DNA of 64,000 nucleotides from Dyadobacter frigoris (GCF_005280585.1 NZ_SZVO01000001.1:496001-560000), one strand, 5' to 3'; shown: positions 33,624 through 43,184, numbered from the stretch's first letter. The notes: generated by a model not told the origin, from the letters alone. Made by a program: numbers and translations.

Positions 33624-34708
33624 TTCCTTTTCTGGATTTAAATGAAATCAATAATCCCTATCTTGGGGCTATTGAAGAGGCCTCTCTGCGCGTTCTGCGC
33701 TCTGGCTGGTATATTTTGGGAGAGGAATTACTGGCATTTGAAAAGTCATTTGCTGAATATTGTGAAGCAAAGAACTGTGTTGGAGTTGCAAACGGACTTG
33801 ACGCAATAGGTCTGATTTTACGTGCTTACGACTTTCCCGAAGGATGTGAAATTATCGTTCCGGCGAATACGTATATAGCATCAGTGTTACCGGTAAGCTA
33901 CTTAAATTTAGTGCCGGTTTTGGTAGAGCCTGATCCGGCTACAATGCTGATTGATCCGTACAAAATTGAGGAGTGTATCACACCATTAACACGGGCAATA
34001 ATCTGTGTTGATCTTTACGGGCGGAGCTGTGAAATGGATGTTATCATGGATATTGCGGTTCGTTATCATCTAAAAGTAATTACGGATGCAGCTCAGGCTC
34101 ATGGATCATTTTACAAAAACAAAAAAACGGGAAGTATAGCGCACGCCACAGCTTTCAGTTTTTATCCGACAAAAAATCTGGGTGCCCTGGGAGACGCCGG
34201 AGCAGTAACAACTTCGGATGCTGAACTGGCTGAGAAAATAGAATATCTGAGAAACTACGGATCGAAGGAAAAGTATAAAAATGATTACAAGGGAGTTAAT
34301 AGTCGTTTGGATGAAATACAAGCTGCCATTCTGAATGTTAAATTACCATTTTTGGATAGAGATAATAAGAAACGGCGTGAAATCGCCAGGCGTTACCTTA
34401 CTGAAATTAAATTAAGGAATCTTGTTTTACCTCCGGCAGACCATATTGATGAAGATGCATGGCATTTATTTGTGGTGAGGCACACAGAAAGAGTTTCCCT
34501 GATTCAGCATCTTGACAAAGCTGGTGTACAAACCAATGTGCACTATCCATTGCCAGTTCACAAACAAAAAGCTTATGGAAATCTCAATTATTTGGAATTG
34601 CCCATTACTGAAAAAATTCATGATCAGGTTTTAAGTTTGCCGTTAAATCCTGTACTGACAGATTCAGAAGTTTCTTATATCATCAACGTTGTAAATAAGT
34701 TTGAATAG
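33620..34708 (+). CDS. fdtB: DegT/DnrJ/EryC1/StrS sugar aminotransferase (FdtB-like)
   Basis: 362 residues. PLP-dependent sugar-nucleotide aminotransferase: [12 protein letters not shown] near 59-70, [23 protein letters not shown] and the PLP lysine K185 in [12 protein letters not shown]. It adds an amino group to C3 of the dTDP-sugar made by FdtA. It overlaps the upstream and is followed 5 bases later by the GT2 gene. The substrate assignment rests on the FdtA neighbour; a WecE-type 4-amination cannot be excluded from sequence alone. Confidence 0.85.
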   Translation: MIPFLDLNEINNPYLGAIEEASLRVLRSGWYILGEELLAFEKSFAEYCEAKNCVGVANGLDAIGLILRAYDFPEGCEIIVPANTYIASVLPVSYLNLVPVLVEPDPATMLIDPYKIEECITPLTRAIICVDLYGRSCEMDVIMDIAVRYHLKVITDAAQAHGSFYKNKKTGSIAHATAFSFYPTKNLGALGDAGAVTTSDAELAEKIEYLRNYGSKEKYKNDYKGVNSRLDEIQAAILNVKLPFLDRDNKKRREIARRYLTEIKLRNLVLPPADHIDEDAWHLFVVRHTERVSLIQHLDKAGVQTNVHYPLPVHKQKAYGNLNYLELPITEKIHDQVLSLPLNPVLTDSEVSYIINVVNKFE

Positions 34709-34713
34709 TATCA

Positions 34714-35634
34714 ATGAAATTATCCGTAATCATACCGGTTTACAATAGTGAGATTTCTATTTCATTATTGGTCAATAAATTGCAGCAGGAATTAAAAGAA
34801 ATTTCTTTTGAAATTATTTTAGTTAATGATGGTAGTCCCGATGGTTCTGATCTCATTTGCAGGCAATTGGCCGGGGAATTTGTAAACTTACGGTTTATTT
34901 CCCTACGTCGGAATTATGGAGAATTTAACGCAGTAATGTGCGGTCTGAACTGGACGAAAGGAGAATTCAGTGTGATGATTGATGATGATTTTCAAAATCC
35001 TCCTGAAGAGATAATCAAGCTTGTACACACGGCCGAAAAGGGAAATTACGATGTGGTTTACACTTATTATTCCAAAAAGGAGCATGCCGTTTATCGCAAT
35101 CTTGGAAGCAGGCTGGTAAATTGGGTGACCAGTTATTTGCTTGGCAAGCCCAGAGGATTATATCTGTCCAGCTTTAAATTAATTCGTAAGGAAGTAGTAG
35201 ACGAAATCATCAAATATCAAGGTCCTTATCCTTACATTGATGGATTGATTTTCAGGATCACCAGAAATATAGGAACGGTTCAGGTAATGCATCAGAAACG
35301 GGAAGAGGGAACTTCGAATTATACCTGGCGCAAGCTGATCTCTCTTTTTCTCAATATTTTGTTTTGTTATTCTTCGCTCCCCATTCGTCTTTTTATGCCG
35401 ATTGGTTTAGGCTTATTCGGGCTTGGTTTTTTCTTCCTTTTATTTTTATCGGGTCAATGGATTATTGGCCCGGACCCAAAAGGCTGGCAGGTTGTTACCG
35501 CAGCAGTATTATTTATCGGTGGTATTCAATGTACATTGCTAAGTGTTTTGGGAGAATATATTGGGAAAAGTTTTATGGCACAAAGCGGCCAGCCCCAGTA
35601 TGTTATTAAATACAATAGCGAAAATATTCTATGA
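34714..35634 (+). CDS. Glycosyltransferase family 2, polyprenyl-phosphate type
   Basis: 306 residues. GT-A fold: SVIIPVYNSE (4-13), VNDGSPDGS (36-44), DDDFQNPP (90-97; DxD-like), a lipid-phosphate-type transferase. Two C-terminal membrane helices (about 220-275) end in GEYIGKS. It resembles ArnC and dolichol-phosphate sugar transferases that move a nucleotide sugar to undecaprenyl phosphate. It overlaps the methyltransferase start by 4 bases and so belongs to one operon with fdtAB. Confidence 0.9.
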   Translation: MKLSVIIPVYNSEISISLLVNKLQQELKEISFEIILVNDGSPDGSDLICRQLAGEFVNLRFISLRRNYGEFNAVMCGLNWTKGEFSVMIDDDFQNPPEEIIKLVHTAEKGNYDVVYTYYSKKEHAVYRNLGSRLVNWVTSYLLGKPRGLYLSSFKLIRKEVVDEIIKYQGPYPYIDGLIFRITRNIGTVQVMHQKREEGTSNYTWRKLISLFLNILFCYSSLPIRLFMPIGLGLFGLGFFFLLFLSGQWIIGPDPKGWQVVTAAVLFIGGIQCTLLSVLGEYIGKSFMAQSGQPQYVIKYNSENIL

Positions 35635-36389
35635 TTAATAACCGGGCAGAATATCAGCGGATGTTTGAAGTTGAGCAAAAACTGTGGTGGTATCAAATCC
35701 TTCATGAAAAGGTTTTGTATCAAATTAAAAGACATTTTAAGAAGAATAAAGAAATTACTATCCTGGATGCAGCATGTGGTACAGGCGGACTTCTTTCTTT
35801 TTTTCAAACAAATGGTTACAGACAGTCTATCGGATTTGACTATTCACAACATGCGATTGAATTTTCAAAAGAGAGAAACCTGAATGTAAGTTTCGGAGAT
35901 TTGAAAAATGTGAATGCTTTTCGTGAAGGTCAGACGTTTGACGTAATTTGCTGTAACGATGCTCTTTACTTTCTTGATGATGAGGAAATTATCAACGCAT
36001 TAAAGTCGTTTAAAAAGCGACTTAATACTGATGGCTTTATTCTGATCAATATTCACGCACACGAAGCTTTTTCCGGAACACACGATGTTGCAGTAGGGAG
36101 TTCAAGAAGATTTGTGTTAAGAGATTTTGCAGGATATGCCAAAGCTGCCGGTTTGAAAATTGACAATCACACCTATTGGCCATTTTTTCTTTCACTTCCC
36201 ATATGGCTGGTCAGAAAATGGCAGCGGTATCAAATGCGTTCCGGAAAAATAAAAAATGATGATTTACATTCTGACGTAAGTTACCCAGGCAATTTTATCA
36301 ACGGGATTTTGAAAACGATTACGGATATAGAAAATGTTTTTCTGCCCACAGCCCCTTTTGGAAGTTCTCTGTTTTTGGTTTTGAAATAA
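35631..36389 (+). CDS. Class I SAM-dependent methyltransferase
   Basis: 252 residues. SAM-binding motif ILDAACGTGGLLS (about 44-56), a second acidic motif FDYSQHAIEF, and FDVICCNDALYF (102-113) in place of the motif IV. The C-terminal part contains LRDFAGYAKAAGL, common in methyltransferases of glycan clusters. Substrate unknown; a sugar or lipid-linked sugar is likely from the operon. It is the last gene of the cluster before a convergent symporter gene. Confidence 0.85.
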   Translation: MINNRAEYQRMFEVEQKLWWYQILHEKVLYQIKRHFKKNKEITILDAACGTGGLLSFFQTNGYRQSIGFDYSQHAIEFSKERNLNVSFGDLKNVNAFREGQTFDVICCNDALYFLDDEEIINALKSFKKRLNTDGFILINIHAHEAFSGTHDVAVGSSRRFVLRDFAGYAKAAGLKIDNHTYWPFFLSLPIWLVRKWQRYQMRSGKIKNDDLHSDVSYPGNFINGILKTITDIENVFLPTAPFGSSLFLVLK

Positions 36390-36403
36390 TAAATTCATAT
36401 AAA

Positions 36404-37801
36404 TCAATCCGCAGAACTCATCAGTTCATTTTTATGAAAGGTTTTTTCTAAATAAATCCCAAAAATCATTGCCAAACCGCTGGCAAGCAAGCCATAAATA
36501 ATCGGAGGATATTCAGTCTCCATCCACACAGTTAACATCCAGATTACCAATCCTGCAATCATTGATAAAATACAGCCCAGCTGATTAGCCCGTTTCCAGT
36601 ATATGCCAGCGGCCAATGGAATAAAAAGTGAAACCAGGCTGAAAGCGGATGATTCAGCTACGAGTTCAAAAATACTTTCGCGTGTGGCGGCCATAAAAAT
36701 GCAGATGCCGGTAATGATAATTATTCCTATCCGAATAATTAATAGCAACTGCTTGTCGGTCAGATCGGGACGAAAAAATTTGATAACGTTTTCTCCCAAA
36801 ACCGCAGCAGGCGCCATAATTGCACTGCTTGTTGTACTTAAAATGGCTGAAACCAACGCTCCGAAGAAAAGTATTTGTAACGGCAAACCGGTATGAAGTA
36901 AAACCATATTTGGAATAATCATCTGACGGTCGTTGTCTAATTCCGGATACAGATGGTGCCCGCAAAGTCCGATAAATAAGGGAAGCAAAGCAACGGTCAG
37001 ATACATAAAGGAAGAGAGCAATGTAGCTTTAACAGAAACATTAGCTGATTTGGCAGACATTACTCTTTGAAAAACATCCTGCTGAGGAATTGATCCCAGA
37101 CCGATGGTAATCCACGCAGCAAAATATTCCAGAGAATCTTTGAAAGTAAATTGTGGATAAACCCTGAAAAAACCTTTGGGAGCTGCTTTCAAAAGTGGTG
37201 CAAAACCGCCAACTTTCAGATATAAAACGACGGCAACGATCAGCAATCCGAGAATAATCATGATCGTCTGCAAAAAGTCGGTAACCGATATTGACCACAT
37301 GCCACCCCAGATGGTATATAGAATGACTACGCAAGAGCTTAATAAAATACACTCGGTTAATGACCAGCCCAGAACTACTTTCAAAACAATACCCATGGCG
37401 AGCAACTGCGCGGCAATCCAGCTGAAATAGGAGGGGATGATCATTAAAGCAGAAAGTAATTCTGCCGGGCGACCGTATCGTATTTTAAAGAAATCACAAA
37501 AGGTAATGATATTCATTTTGTAAAATCTTCTGGCAAAAAACAGTCCGACCAGAAATAAGCAAAGCGCTGCTCCAAAAGGATCCTCAATTACGCCGAGAAC
37601 GCCATTGTCAATAAATTCTGCCGGAGCTCCCATGATTGTTTCAGAACCAAACCAGGTTGCAAAAGTTACCGATGCCGCTAAAAAAAGTGGTAAACGCCTG
37701 CCTGCCAGTACAAAGTCTGCCGTGGTGTTAACTCTGCGGGATGCCCACAAACCAATTCCAAGGTTTAACAATAAGTAAGCAATTATAGCGAAAGCGAGCA
37801 T
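36404..37801 (-). CDS. Sodium:solute symporter family protein
   Basis: 465 residues, about 13 membrane helices typical of the SSS/SLC5 family. The N-terminus has LLNLGIGLWASRRVNTTADFVLAGRRLPL and FATWFGSETIMGAPAEF; later regions contain GLGSIPQQDVFQRVMSAKSANVS, the SLC5 signature. It would take up a solute with sodium ions. The substrate cannot be told from this sequence. It is convergent with the methyltransferase and lies upstream of the PIN/ATPase operon's end (37854). Confidence 0.9.
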   Translation of the reverse strand: MLAFAIIAYLLLNLGIGLWASRRVNTTADFVLAGRRLPLFLAASVTFATWFGSETIMGAPAEFIDNGVLGVIEDPFGAALCLFLVGLFFARRFYKMNIITFCDFFKIRYGRPAELLSALMIIPSYFSWIAAQLLAMGIVLKVVLGWSLTECILLSSCVVILYTIWGGMWSISVTDFLQTIMIILGLLIVAVVLYLKVGGFAPLLKAAPKGFFRVYPQFTFKDSLEYFAAWITIGLGSIPQQDVFQRVMSAKSANVSVKATLLSSFMYLTVALLPLFIGLCGHHLYPELDNDRQMIIPNMVLLHTGLPLQILFFGALVSAILSTTSSAIMAPAAVLGENVIKFFRPDLTDKQLLLIIRIGIIIITGICIFMAATRESIFELVAESSAFSLVSLFIPLAAGIYWKRANQLGCILSMIAGLVIWMLTVWMETEYPPIIYGLLASGLAMIFGIYLEKTFHKNELMSSAD

Positions 37802-37853
37802 GTCTAGCTAAGTGAATTTTAAATCACTTATATAAAGATTCTGGTAAAATAAT

Positions 37854-38294
37854 CTACGGGATATAATTTATGTAATCAATGTGTTCGGGTCTTGAAAATG
37901 CTTTTGGATTAATCCCATCTCGTTTAGGAGAATTATTAACATCCTGACGTAATCCTAAATCGATTATAATCCCAATTTTACGTTCAGAAAGCCAGATAGT
38001 TTTCAAGTGAGGCCAATCTTCACTGTTGGATTTTAATTTTTTCTCAAAAACCTTCGAAAATTTAACTTCATCTAAATCAGATTTTTCAAATTTTATCAAT
38101 CTGCCATTTCTAGTGAGCTCATTAATAAGAACAAAAATATTCTGGTTTGTTCTACCATATTCAATTAATAACTTTTGGTTAATTACTAAAACTCCCTCAG
38201 CTCTAATCCAACTTATTAGTTTTTTATATTCCGGATCTAGTGGATTTGTGAAATTCTTGATAATGTTGGTGTCAATAAATATATCCTTTCTCAT
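37854..38294 (-). CDS. PIN-like nuclease, partner of the DUF3696 ATPase
   Basis: 146 residues. The N-terminus has the PIN-fold entry IFIDTNIIKNF (Asp8 and neighbours), an acidic region KLLIEYGRTNQ near 42-52, and DLGLRQDVNNS near 112-122, which may supply the remaining acidic metal ligands. The fold is inferred from these motifs and size. The start overlaps the ATPase stop by 4 bases (38291-38294), so the two are translationally coupled. It would be the effector of an ATPase-nuclease pair. Family placement is moderately sure. Confidence 0.6.
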   Translation of the reverse strand: MRKDIFIDTNIIKNFTNPLDPEYKKLISWIRAEGVLVINQKLLIEYGRTNQNIFVLINELTRNGRLIKFEKSDLDEVKFSKVFEKKLKSNSEDWPHLKTIWLSERKIGIIIDLGLRQDVNNSPKRDGINPKAFSRPEHIDYINYIP

Positions 38295-39619
38295 TCTTTA
38301 AATAAGTTGAGAGCAATGTTCATGACGTCAATTCCGTAAGTATCAAAAAAGCCATCAGGAGCATTTTTGATCTGTCCGTCAGTAGCAAATTCAATATCGT
38401 GGACGGTACTTTTTATACCGTCATTTTCGAAATAATATACTTTAACATCTTGCGGTTTCAAATCACCTTTAACCAATAATAATCTTATTCGGTTTAATAG
38501 ATATTCACTATGGGTTTCGATGATATACTGCTTATTTTTACTTCGAATCTGATTTTGTAGGTGATCACCAAGAGAGGCTTGGATTTTTGGATGAAGATGA
38601 ATTTCTGGTTGGGATATTGCCAGACACGAATTATCTGGCAATTGCAAATCCGCTACAATAATTGGTAAAAACTGGCTCACACCAAAACCAACATCTGCAA
38701 GATTCGCTTCATTACTATTTTTTTTTACTTTTACAGAAATCTCAAAAGTTCCATCTTTTGTAAAGGATCCAACTGATTCGAGAAGTTCAAGCTCAGTAAT
38801 TATTTTGTTTAGTTCATCAAATTTTTCAGTGTTAGTCTCTTTCCATTCAATAATTTGATCCAGATAACCTTCTCCATCTGTCTCAATCCTGTTTAAAGCT
38901 TTCGATTTGCGTACGTTTGATCTCTCGGGTGGTCTTCTAAATGATCCAATGTAGTTGAAGAGACTCCCGTCAAATTGGCGATTAAATGATTCATTAAAAA
39001 TAAATTTTCTATCCCTAACGGCTGACAAAAGACCATTAATTGAAGAAAATGATTTTGTTATTCTGATATGATTGTCATGCCCATTTCTCCGTTTTTCGAA
39101 CGAGCCTTTGAATCCTTCTATATCTTCAAGCCAACTTCTTATTTCGTCATTTCTTATGTCATCCATTCTCAGATCTAAATTAAATTTTAGAGAAGAATCT
39201 GAAATGGTATTTAGTTTGAGATCCCAGAATGTATTAACGAAATATAATTCTTCAAATCGGCAGTCGATTGAATTTAGTTTGGGTAAGTCATTTATGCTAT
39301 TGTACTTCCACTTTGTTTTTAATACCGGATGCGGGTCAATTCCTGAAACAGATTGATTTTCAATTTCCAGATCCAGCGAAATATCTTTAGTAAGATCATT
39401 TTGATAAACCATTTTTTCAAAGCTTCCCATATTAACATAATCTCCATTTGGGGAAAGATTAAAGGGGAATTGCTCTGTCTGAAACATAGCAAGCAGACTA
39501 TTAATTAGCGAACTTTTACCACTGCTATTTGCTCCTGTTAATAATGTGATCGGGGCAAATTTAACATCTACTTCCTCGAAGCATTTGAAATTTTTTAATG
39601 ACAAGGATTTGAAAAGCAT
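38291..39619 (-). CDS. AAA-family ATPase with DUF3696 (AAA_15/OLD-like)
   Basis: 442 residues. Walker A GANSSGKSS at 29-37, a LADVGFGVSQ region (signature-like) near 305, Walker B-type SQPEIHLHP around 330 (Gln-Pro-Glu, as in DUF3696 proteins), and IIETHSEYLLNR around 360. The C-terminal DUF3696 segment is seen at about 385-430 (VYYFENDGIKSTV). These ATPases sense DNA ends or phage proteins in defence systems. It overlaps the PIN-like gene. No TOPRIM domain follows, unlike OLD or GajA. It seems a two-gene unit. Confidence 0.85.
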   Translation of the reverse strand: MLFKSLSLKNFKCFEEVDVKFAPITLLTGANSSGKSSLINSLLAMFQTEQFPFNLSPNGDYVNMGSFEKMVYQNDLTKDISLDLEIENQSVSGIDPHPVLKTKWKYNSINDLPKLNSIDCRFEELYFVNTFWDLKLNTISDSSLKFNLDLRMDDIRNDEIRSWLEDIEGFKGSFEKRRNGHDNHIRITKSFSSINGLLSAVRDRKFIFNESFNRQFDGSLFNYIGSFRRPPERSNVRKSKALNRIETDGEGYLDQIIEWKETNTEKFDELNKIITELELLESVGSFTKDGTFEISVKVKKNSNEANLADVGFGVSQFLPIIVADLQLPDNSCLAISQPEIHLHPKIQASLGDHLQNQIRSKNKQYIIETHSEYLLNRIRLLLVKGDLKPQDVKVYYFENDGIKSTVHDIEFATDGQIKNAPDGFFDTYGIDVMNIALNLFKE

Positions 39620-39814
39620 TGAAATCGCTGTTTTTTATACAAATCTATAAAAAATGTTGCTAAATGAATTTTATTAAATGATTCCCTTCGCAAATAACCA
39701 TTTTTTCTATTTTGTAAATATTCTAATGAGAAATAATTACATGTAAAACTATCATATTAGAGTATTTTGTGCTGTTTTTCGCATCCTTAACATATATCTT
39801 GTATTCTTAAACTT

Positions 39815-41170
39815 ATGATCAGACGAATATTTTTCTTAACACTATTTTGCAGTTTTTCACTTTTAGCCCAATCTCAACAACAAGTTGTCAACAATCCTGA
39901 GCGTGTCAAATGGTTTCAGGACCTGGGTTTTGGAATGTTTATTCACTGGAATGTGGACGTTTAGCTGGGTGCTGTTATCAGTCATTCTCTGGCGGGCGCA
40001 TCGGATGAATATGTGGAACGTTATTTGAAAGAATTACCGACATTTTTCAATCCAAAGAAATTTGATCCGGACGAATGGGCGACTTTGGCCCGTTTGGCAG
40101 GAATGAAATATGTAGTTTTTACAACTAAACATCATTCCGGGTTTTGCATGTTTGATACAAAATCCACACCCTTTAATGTTATGAATACGCCTTTCAAACG
40201 TGACATAACGAAGGAAATTATTGATGCATTTCGTAAGCAGGGCATAGCTATCGGAATCTATTTTTCTCCGGAAGATTTTCTGTTTTTTCATCAAAACAAT
40301 ATTCCATTAGGCAGATTACAAAACGAAAAGCAATTCCCGATGAATAACCCAAAGCTGATGGATTATGATAAACAACAAGTGAAGGAGCTTTTGACAAATT
40401 ATGGGAAAATTGATATCATGTTTTTTGACGGCCCCGGCGACGGACTTCGTGAATATGCATGGAGTATCAATCCTGATCTTGTGATTACCAGAGATGCTAT
40501 GAACACACCGGAACAGAATATTCCCGATAAAGCCTCGCCTCGCCCGTGGGAGGCCTGCTACACGATGGGGACGGACTGGCAGTATAAACCGACAAATGAT
40601 CCGCAAAAATCGGGTACGGAAATTATCAATATGTTGATAGAAATCAGAGCAAAAGGCGGAAATTTTCTATTAAATGTCGGTCCAAAACCTAACGGCGAAA
40701 TTCAGATCGAGCAGGAAAGTTTGTTAAGGGAAATTGCATTGTGGAATTTTGCGAACCGTGAATCTATTTATGCAGTAAAACCTTTGCCTGTAATCCGGGA
40801 TAAAAATATCTGGTTTACGCAATCCAATGATGAGAAATATATTTATGCCTTTGTCACAAGAAATTCTCCGGACGAGTGGAAATACGGCGAACGCAGGGAT
40901 TTTCTTTTACCTATGATCGAGGGAAATGCCAAAACGAAAGTGAGCATTCTGGGTTACAAAAGTGAGCTGGTTGAATATGTTAATAATTTTGATGCATCCG
41001 TCAAAGTGGCACCAACACCGATTGGATTGGGAATAAGTGCCGTAAACGGACAACGTTTTTATACGAATCGTAGATGGCCAAACGCAGTGGTGATGAAGAT
41101 CGAAAATGCCAAATTCAAAGCACCTGTCGAAGCAAAAACATCAAAATCCGGAATTGACGGAGCCAAGTAA
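39815..41170 (+). pseudogene. Alpha-L-fucosidase (GH29) interrupted by one in-frame TAG
   Basis: A signal peptide (ATG 39815, LTLFCSFSLLAQS) and the GH29 start FGMFIHWNVDV run in frame up to a TAG at 39962-39964; the rest (LGAVISHSLAGA, NYGKIDIMFFDGPGD with the nucleophile Asp, KGGNFLLNVGPKPNGEI) continues in the same frame to 41170. Without the stop it would be 451 residues, a normal length. A single CAG to TAG change explains it. It removes fucose from glycans when intact. Either a recent pseudogene, readthrough or a sequencing error. Confidence 0.85.
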
Positions 41171-41187
41171 CTATTTTTTAAGCTTAT

Positions 41188-41234
41188 AAAACGGAAAGAG
41201 CCGGAAGATTTGATCTCCCGGCTCTTTCCGTTTT
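41188..41234. terminator. Bidirectional terminator between fucosidase and lipoprotein genes
   Basis: Two 17-base arms (41188-41204 and 41218-41234), perfect, with A-run on one side and T-run on the other, so it can end transcription from both convergent genes. Confidence 0.9.
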
Positions 41235-41245
41235 ATATCATCCAA

Positions 41246-41545
41246 TTAACGTGGTCCATGTCCACGATCATTGTGGCCATAGCGGTTATTTCTTTGTCTG
41301 TTGTAACTCCGGTAGCTATGTCTGTCGTAATTTCTTCTCGACCGGTAATTATTTCTATACATTACTCTTGGCGGAGGAGTTGGTCTTACTACTACTACGG
41401 GACCTGGTGCTCTGTATCCATATCCACCGCCATATCCGTATCCATTATCGTAATATGGAGCCCGGGAATGATAAACGCAGGATGAAACACTCATGGCTGC
41501 GATAAGTATTCCAATATATAAACTAGCAATTCTGATCTTTTTCAT
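41246..41545 (-). CDS. Small lipoprotein, Arg/Tyr/Gly-rich
   Basis: 99 residues. Signal peptide with lipobox (AAMSVSSC, Cys near 23). The mature part is low-complexity: a GYGYGGGYGYR stretch, then Pro-rich, then repeated Arg-Asn-Tyr and Ser-Tyr units to the end. Family not recognised. Such RNY-rich lipoproteins occur in Bacteroidota cell surfaces. Upstream are the DnaA-box palindrome and the Dabb gene, 90 bases and more away. Confidence 0.75.
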   Translation of the reverse strand: MKKIRIASLYIGILIAAMSVSSCVYHSRAPYYDNGYGYGGGYGYRAPGPVVVVRPTPPPRVMYRNNYRSRRNYDRHSYRSYNRQRNNRYGHNDRGHGPR

Positions 41546-41635
41546 GATTCGTTTGTTTGATGTTGTTCAACTGTAACGACCAGATAACAATAAATAATAT
41601 GGAATAGTTACAATGACTTGAACAGCCGAATTTAG

Positions 41636-41747
41636 TTATCCACAGTTGTTGACAACCTGAAAAGTGTATCTGCTTGCTTATTTTGGCTTTTTAAAGACGA
41701 TATCCACAAGTTATCCACAGTGTTTGTGTGGATAACTTGTGGATATC
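41636..41747. promoter_or_regulatory. Cluster of perfect DnaA boxes in a 21-bp-arm palindrome
   Basis: TTATCCACA at 41636-41644 and 41711-41719, the inverse TGTGGATAA at 41727-41735, and one-mismatch boxes at 41700-41708 and 41738-41746. The last four form a perfect inverted repeat with 21-base arms (41699-41719, 41727-41747) and a 7-base spacer. Such clusters mark DnaA-binding loci. The position between convergent-looking gene blocks, close behind the Dabb stop, leaves open a terminator role too. Confidence 0.6.
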
Positions 41748-41763
41748 TTTTTGTGAATATTTG

Positions 41764-42063
41764 TTAAGCTTCTACGTCGTAGATCACAACTTTTTCCCAA
41801 AGGTGCGCGCAGTCTTCAACAAACTTTGTATGCAATGGATGAATCTGGTAAACATCATGACCAGCTTCATCATCAAAGATCATAATCTCAGCGAAATCGT
41901 AGCTTGCATCGATTACCGGTCTGCGGGTGGATGCTGGTGTACCAATGTAAACCGATACAATAGATTCGATGCCTTTCAGGGTTTCCAGGCCGGCGTGAAG
42001 CGCTTTTCGTGATTCTTCGTTCTCTTTATCTTTAAGCCAAAAAAATACGTTATGAACAAACAT
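41764..42063 (-). CDS. Dabb-family (stress-responsive alpha-beta barrel) protein
   Basis: 99 residues, a complete dimeric alpha-beta barrel: VHNVFFWLKDKENEES (2-17), LETLKGIESIVSVYIG, SYDFAEIMIFDDEAGHDVYQIHPLH. Family members have diverse or unknown enzymatic roles. The stop is 16 bases from the DnaA-box palindrome. It is followed on the right by the histidine kinase gene (42093), transcribed the same way, with 29 bases between, so both may share a promoter. Confidence 0.9.
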   Translation of the reverse strand: MFVHNVFFWLKDKENEESRKALHAGLETLKGIESIVSVYIGTPASTRRPVIDASYDFAEIMIFDDEAGHDVYQIHPLHTKFVEDCAHLWEKVVIYDVEA

Positions 42064-42092
42064 GGGAAAAAATTTATGAGTTGGTAAATAAA

Positions 42093-43184
42093 TTAAGAAT
42101 TCGTCTGTGTAATAAATGATTCTTCGTGATCAGCGTGTGTTGAGCCCTGGAAAACTTTTTCAAGTTTAAAAGTAAAGGTGGTTCCTTTATCCGGTTTTGA
42201 CATCACGGCAATTTTGGTGTCGTGGGCATTAATAATATGTTTCACGATCGCTAATCCCAAACCGGTTCCGCCGCGTTCTTTAGACCTGCTTTTATCCACA
42301 CGATAAAATCTCTCAAATATACGGGTTAAGTGTTCCGGTGGTATACCCGGACCATTATCACGGACAGAAATTTCTATAAATTTTTTACCACTGTTAAAAT
42401 GTACAATTACTTTTCCACCTTCATTTCCATATTTTATTGCATTCTCAATCAGGTTTAGCATCACTTGTTCAATCCTGTCGAGATCTGCTTTTACCCAGAC
42501 TTCTGCCAGGTCATCTGGTTTTACTTTAAGTGTAATATTTCTATCCTCTGCAATATTTTCTAATCTTCCGAAAATATTCAGACTAAGCTGGTGCATATCT
42601 ACGGCCGTTATATTCATCTTGATATCACCCGTTTCCATTTGTGAAAGTACCAGCAGATCTTTAACCAACACATCCAGGCTGTCCAGATTTTTTGCAGCTT
42701 TTTTCAAAAAACGTTCACGAACATTTTCATCATCCATCGCACCGTCTAAAAGTGTGTGGATAAATCCCTGAGCGGCGAAAATCGGTGTTTTGAATTCGTG
42801 GGAAACGTCGGCCAGGAATTCCCTGCGGAATAATTCCAGCTTTTTCAGTTCGTCGATTTCTTTTTGTTTTTTAGAAACATAAACGAAAATTTCGTCATTC
42901 AGGGTTTTAAGAGGATTCAATTCCTGAATAAGCTTTTTACGCGGAACCATATTGAAATCCTTCATTTTGAGCTTGTGAATGGTGCGATACATTTTGTTCA
43001 CTTCTCTGAAAACAATAATATCAATCGTGTAAAGAATCAGGAAAAAAGATGTGATGAAACAAGCTGTCGCGACAACGAAAAGCATACTTTTGTTGACACC
43101 GTCAACAAATGCTAAAAAGGATGTCGTGATCAGTGAAATGACAAAAGCCAATATAAGGGCAATGAAGCGTGGACTCAGCGACAT
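42093..43184 (-). CDS. Sensor histidine kinase (PhoR-like)
   Basis: 363 residues. Two membrane helices (about 8-27 and 35-60) and a short loop between. The HisKA domain has FLADVSHEFKTPIFAAQGFIH with His129, and the HATPase domain carries the N box (LIENAIKYG), G1 (DNGPGIP), F box and G2 (GGTGLGLAIVKHI). The layout resembles PhoR. No response regulator gene is next to it, so its partner lies elsewhere. Confidence 0.92.
   Translation of the reverse strand: MSLSPRFIALILAFVISLITTSFLAFVDGVNKSMLFVVATACFITSFFLILYTIDIIVFREVNKMYRTIHKLKMKDFNMVPRKKLIQELNPLKTLNDEIFVYVSKKQKEIDELKKLELFRREFLADVSHEFKTPIFAAQGFIHTLLDGAMDDENVRERFLKKAAKNLDSLDVLVKDLLVLSQMETGDIKMNITAVDMHQLSLNIFGRLENIAEDRNITLKVKPDDLAEVWVKADLDRIEQVMLNLIENAIKYGNEGGKVIVHFNSGKKFIEISVRDNGPGIPPEHLTRIFERFYRVDKSRSKERGGTGLGLAIVKHIINAHDTKIAVMSKPDKGTTFTFKLEKVFQGSTHADHEESFITQTNS

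Noticed and set aside
41246..41545. Ribosomal or RNA-binding protein because of Arg-rich tail
   Set aside because: A clear lipobox and signal peptide show an exported lipoprotein.
41636..41747. Chromosomal origin oriC as firm call
   Set aside because: DnaA boxes alone are not enough, and gene directions on both sides argue against it; kept only as a candidate.
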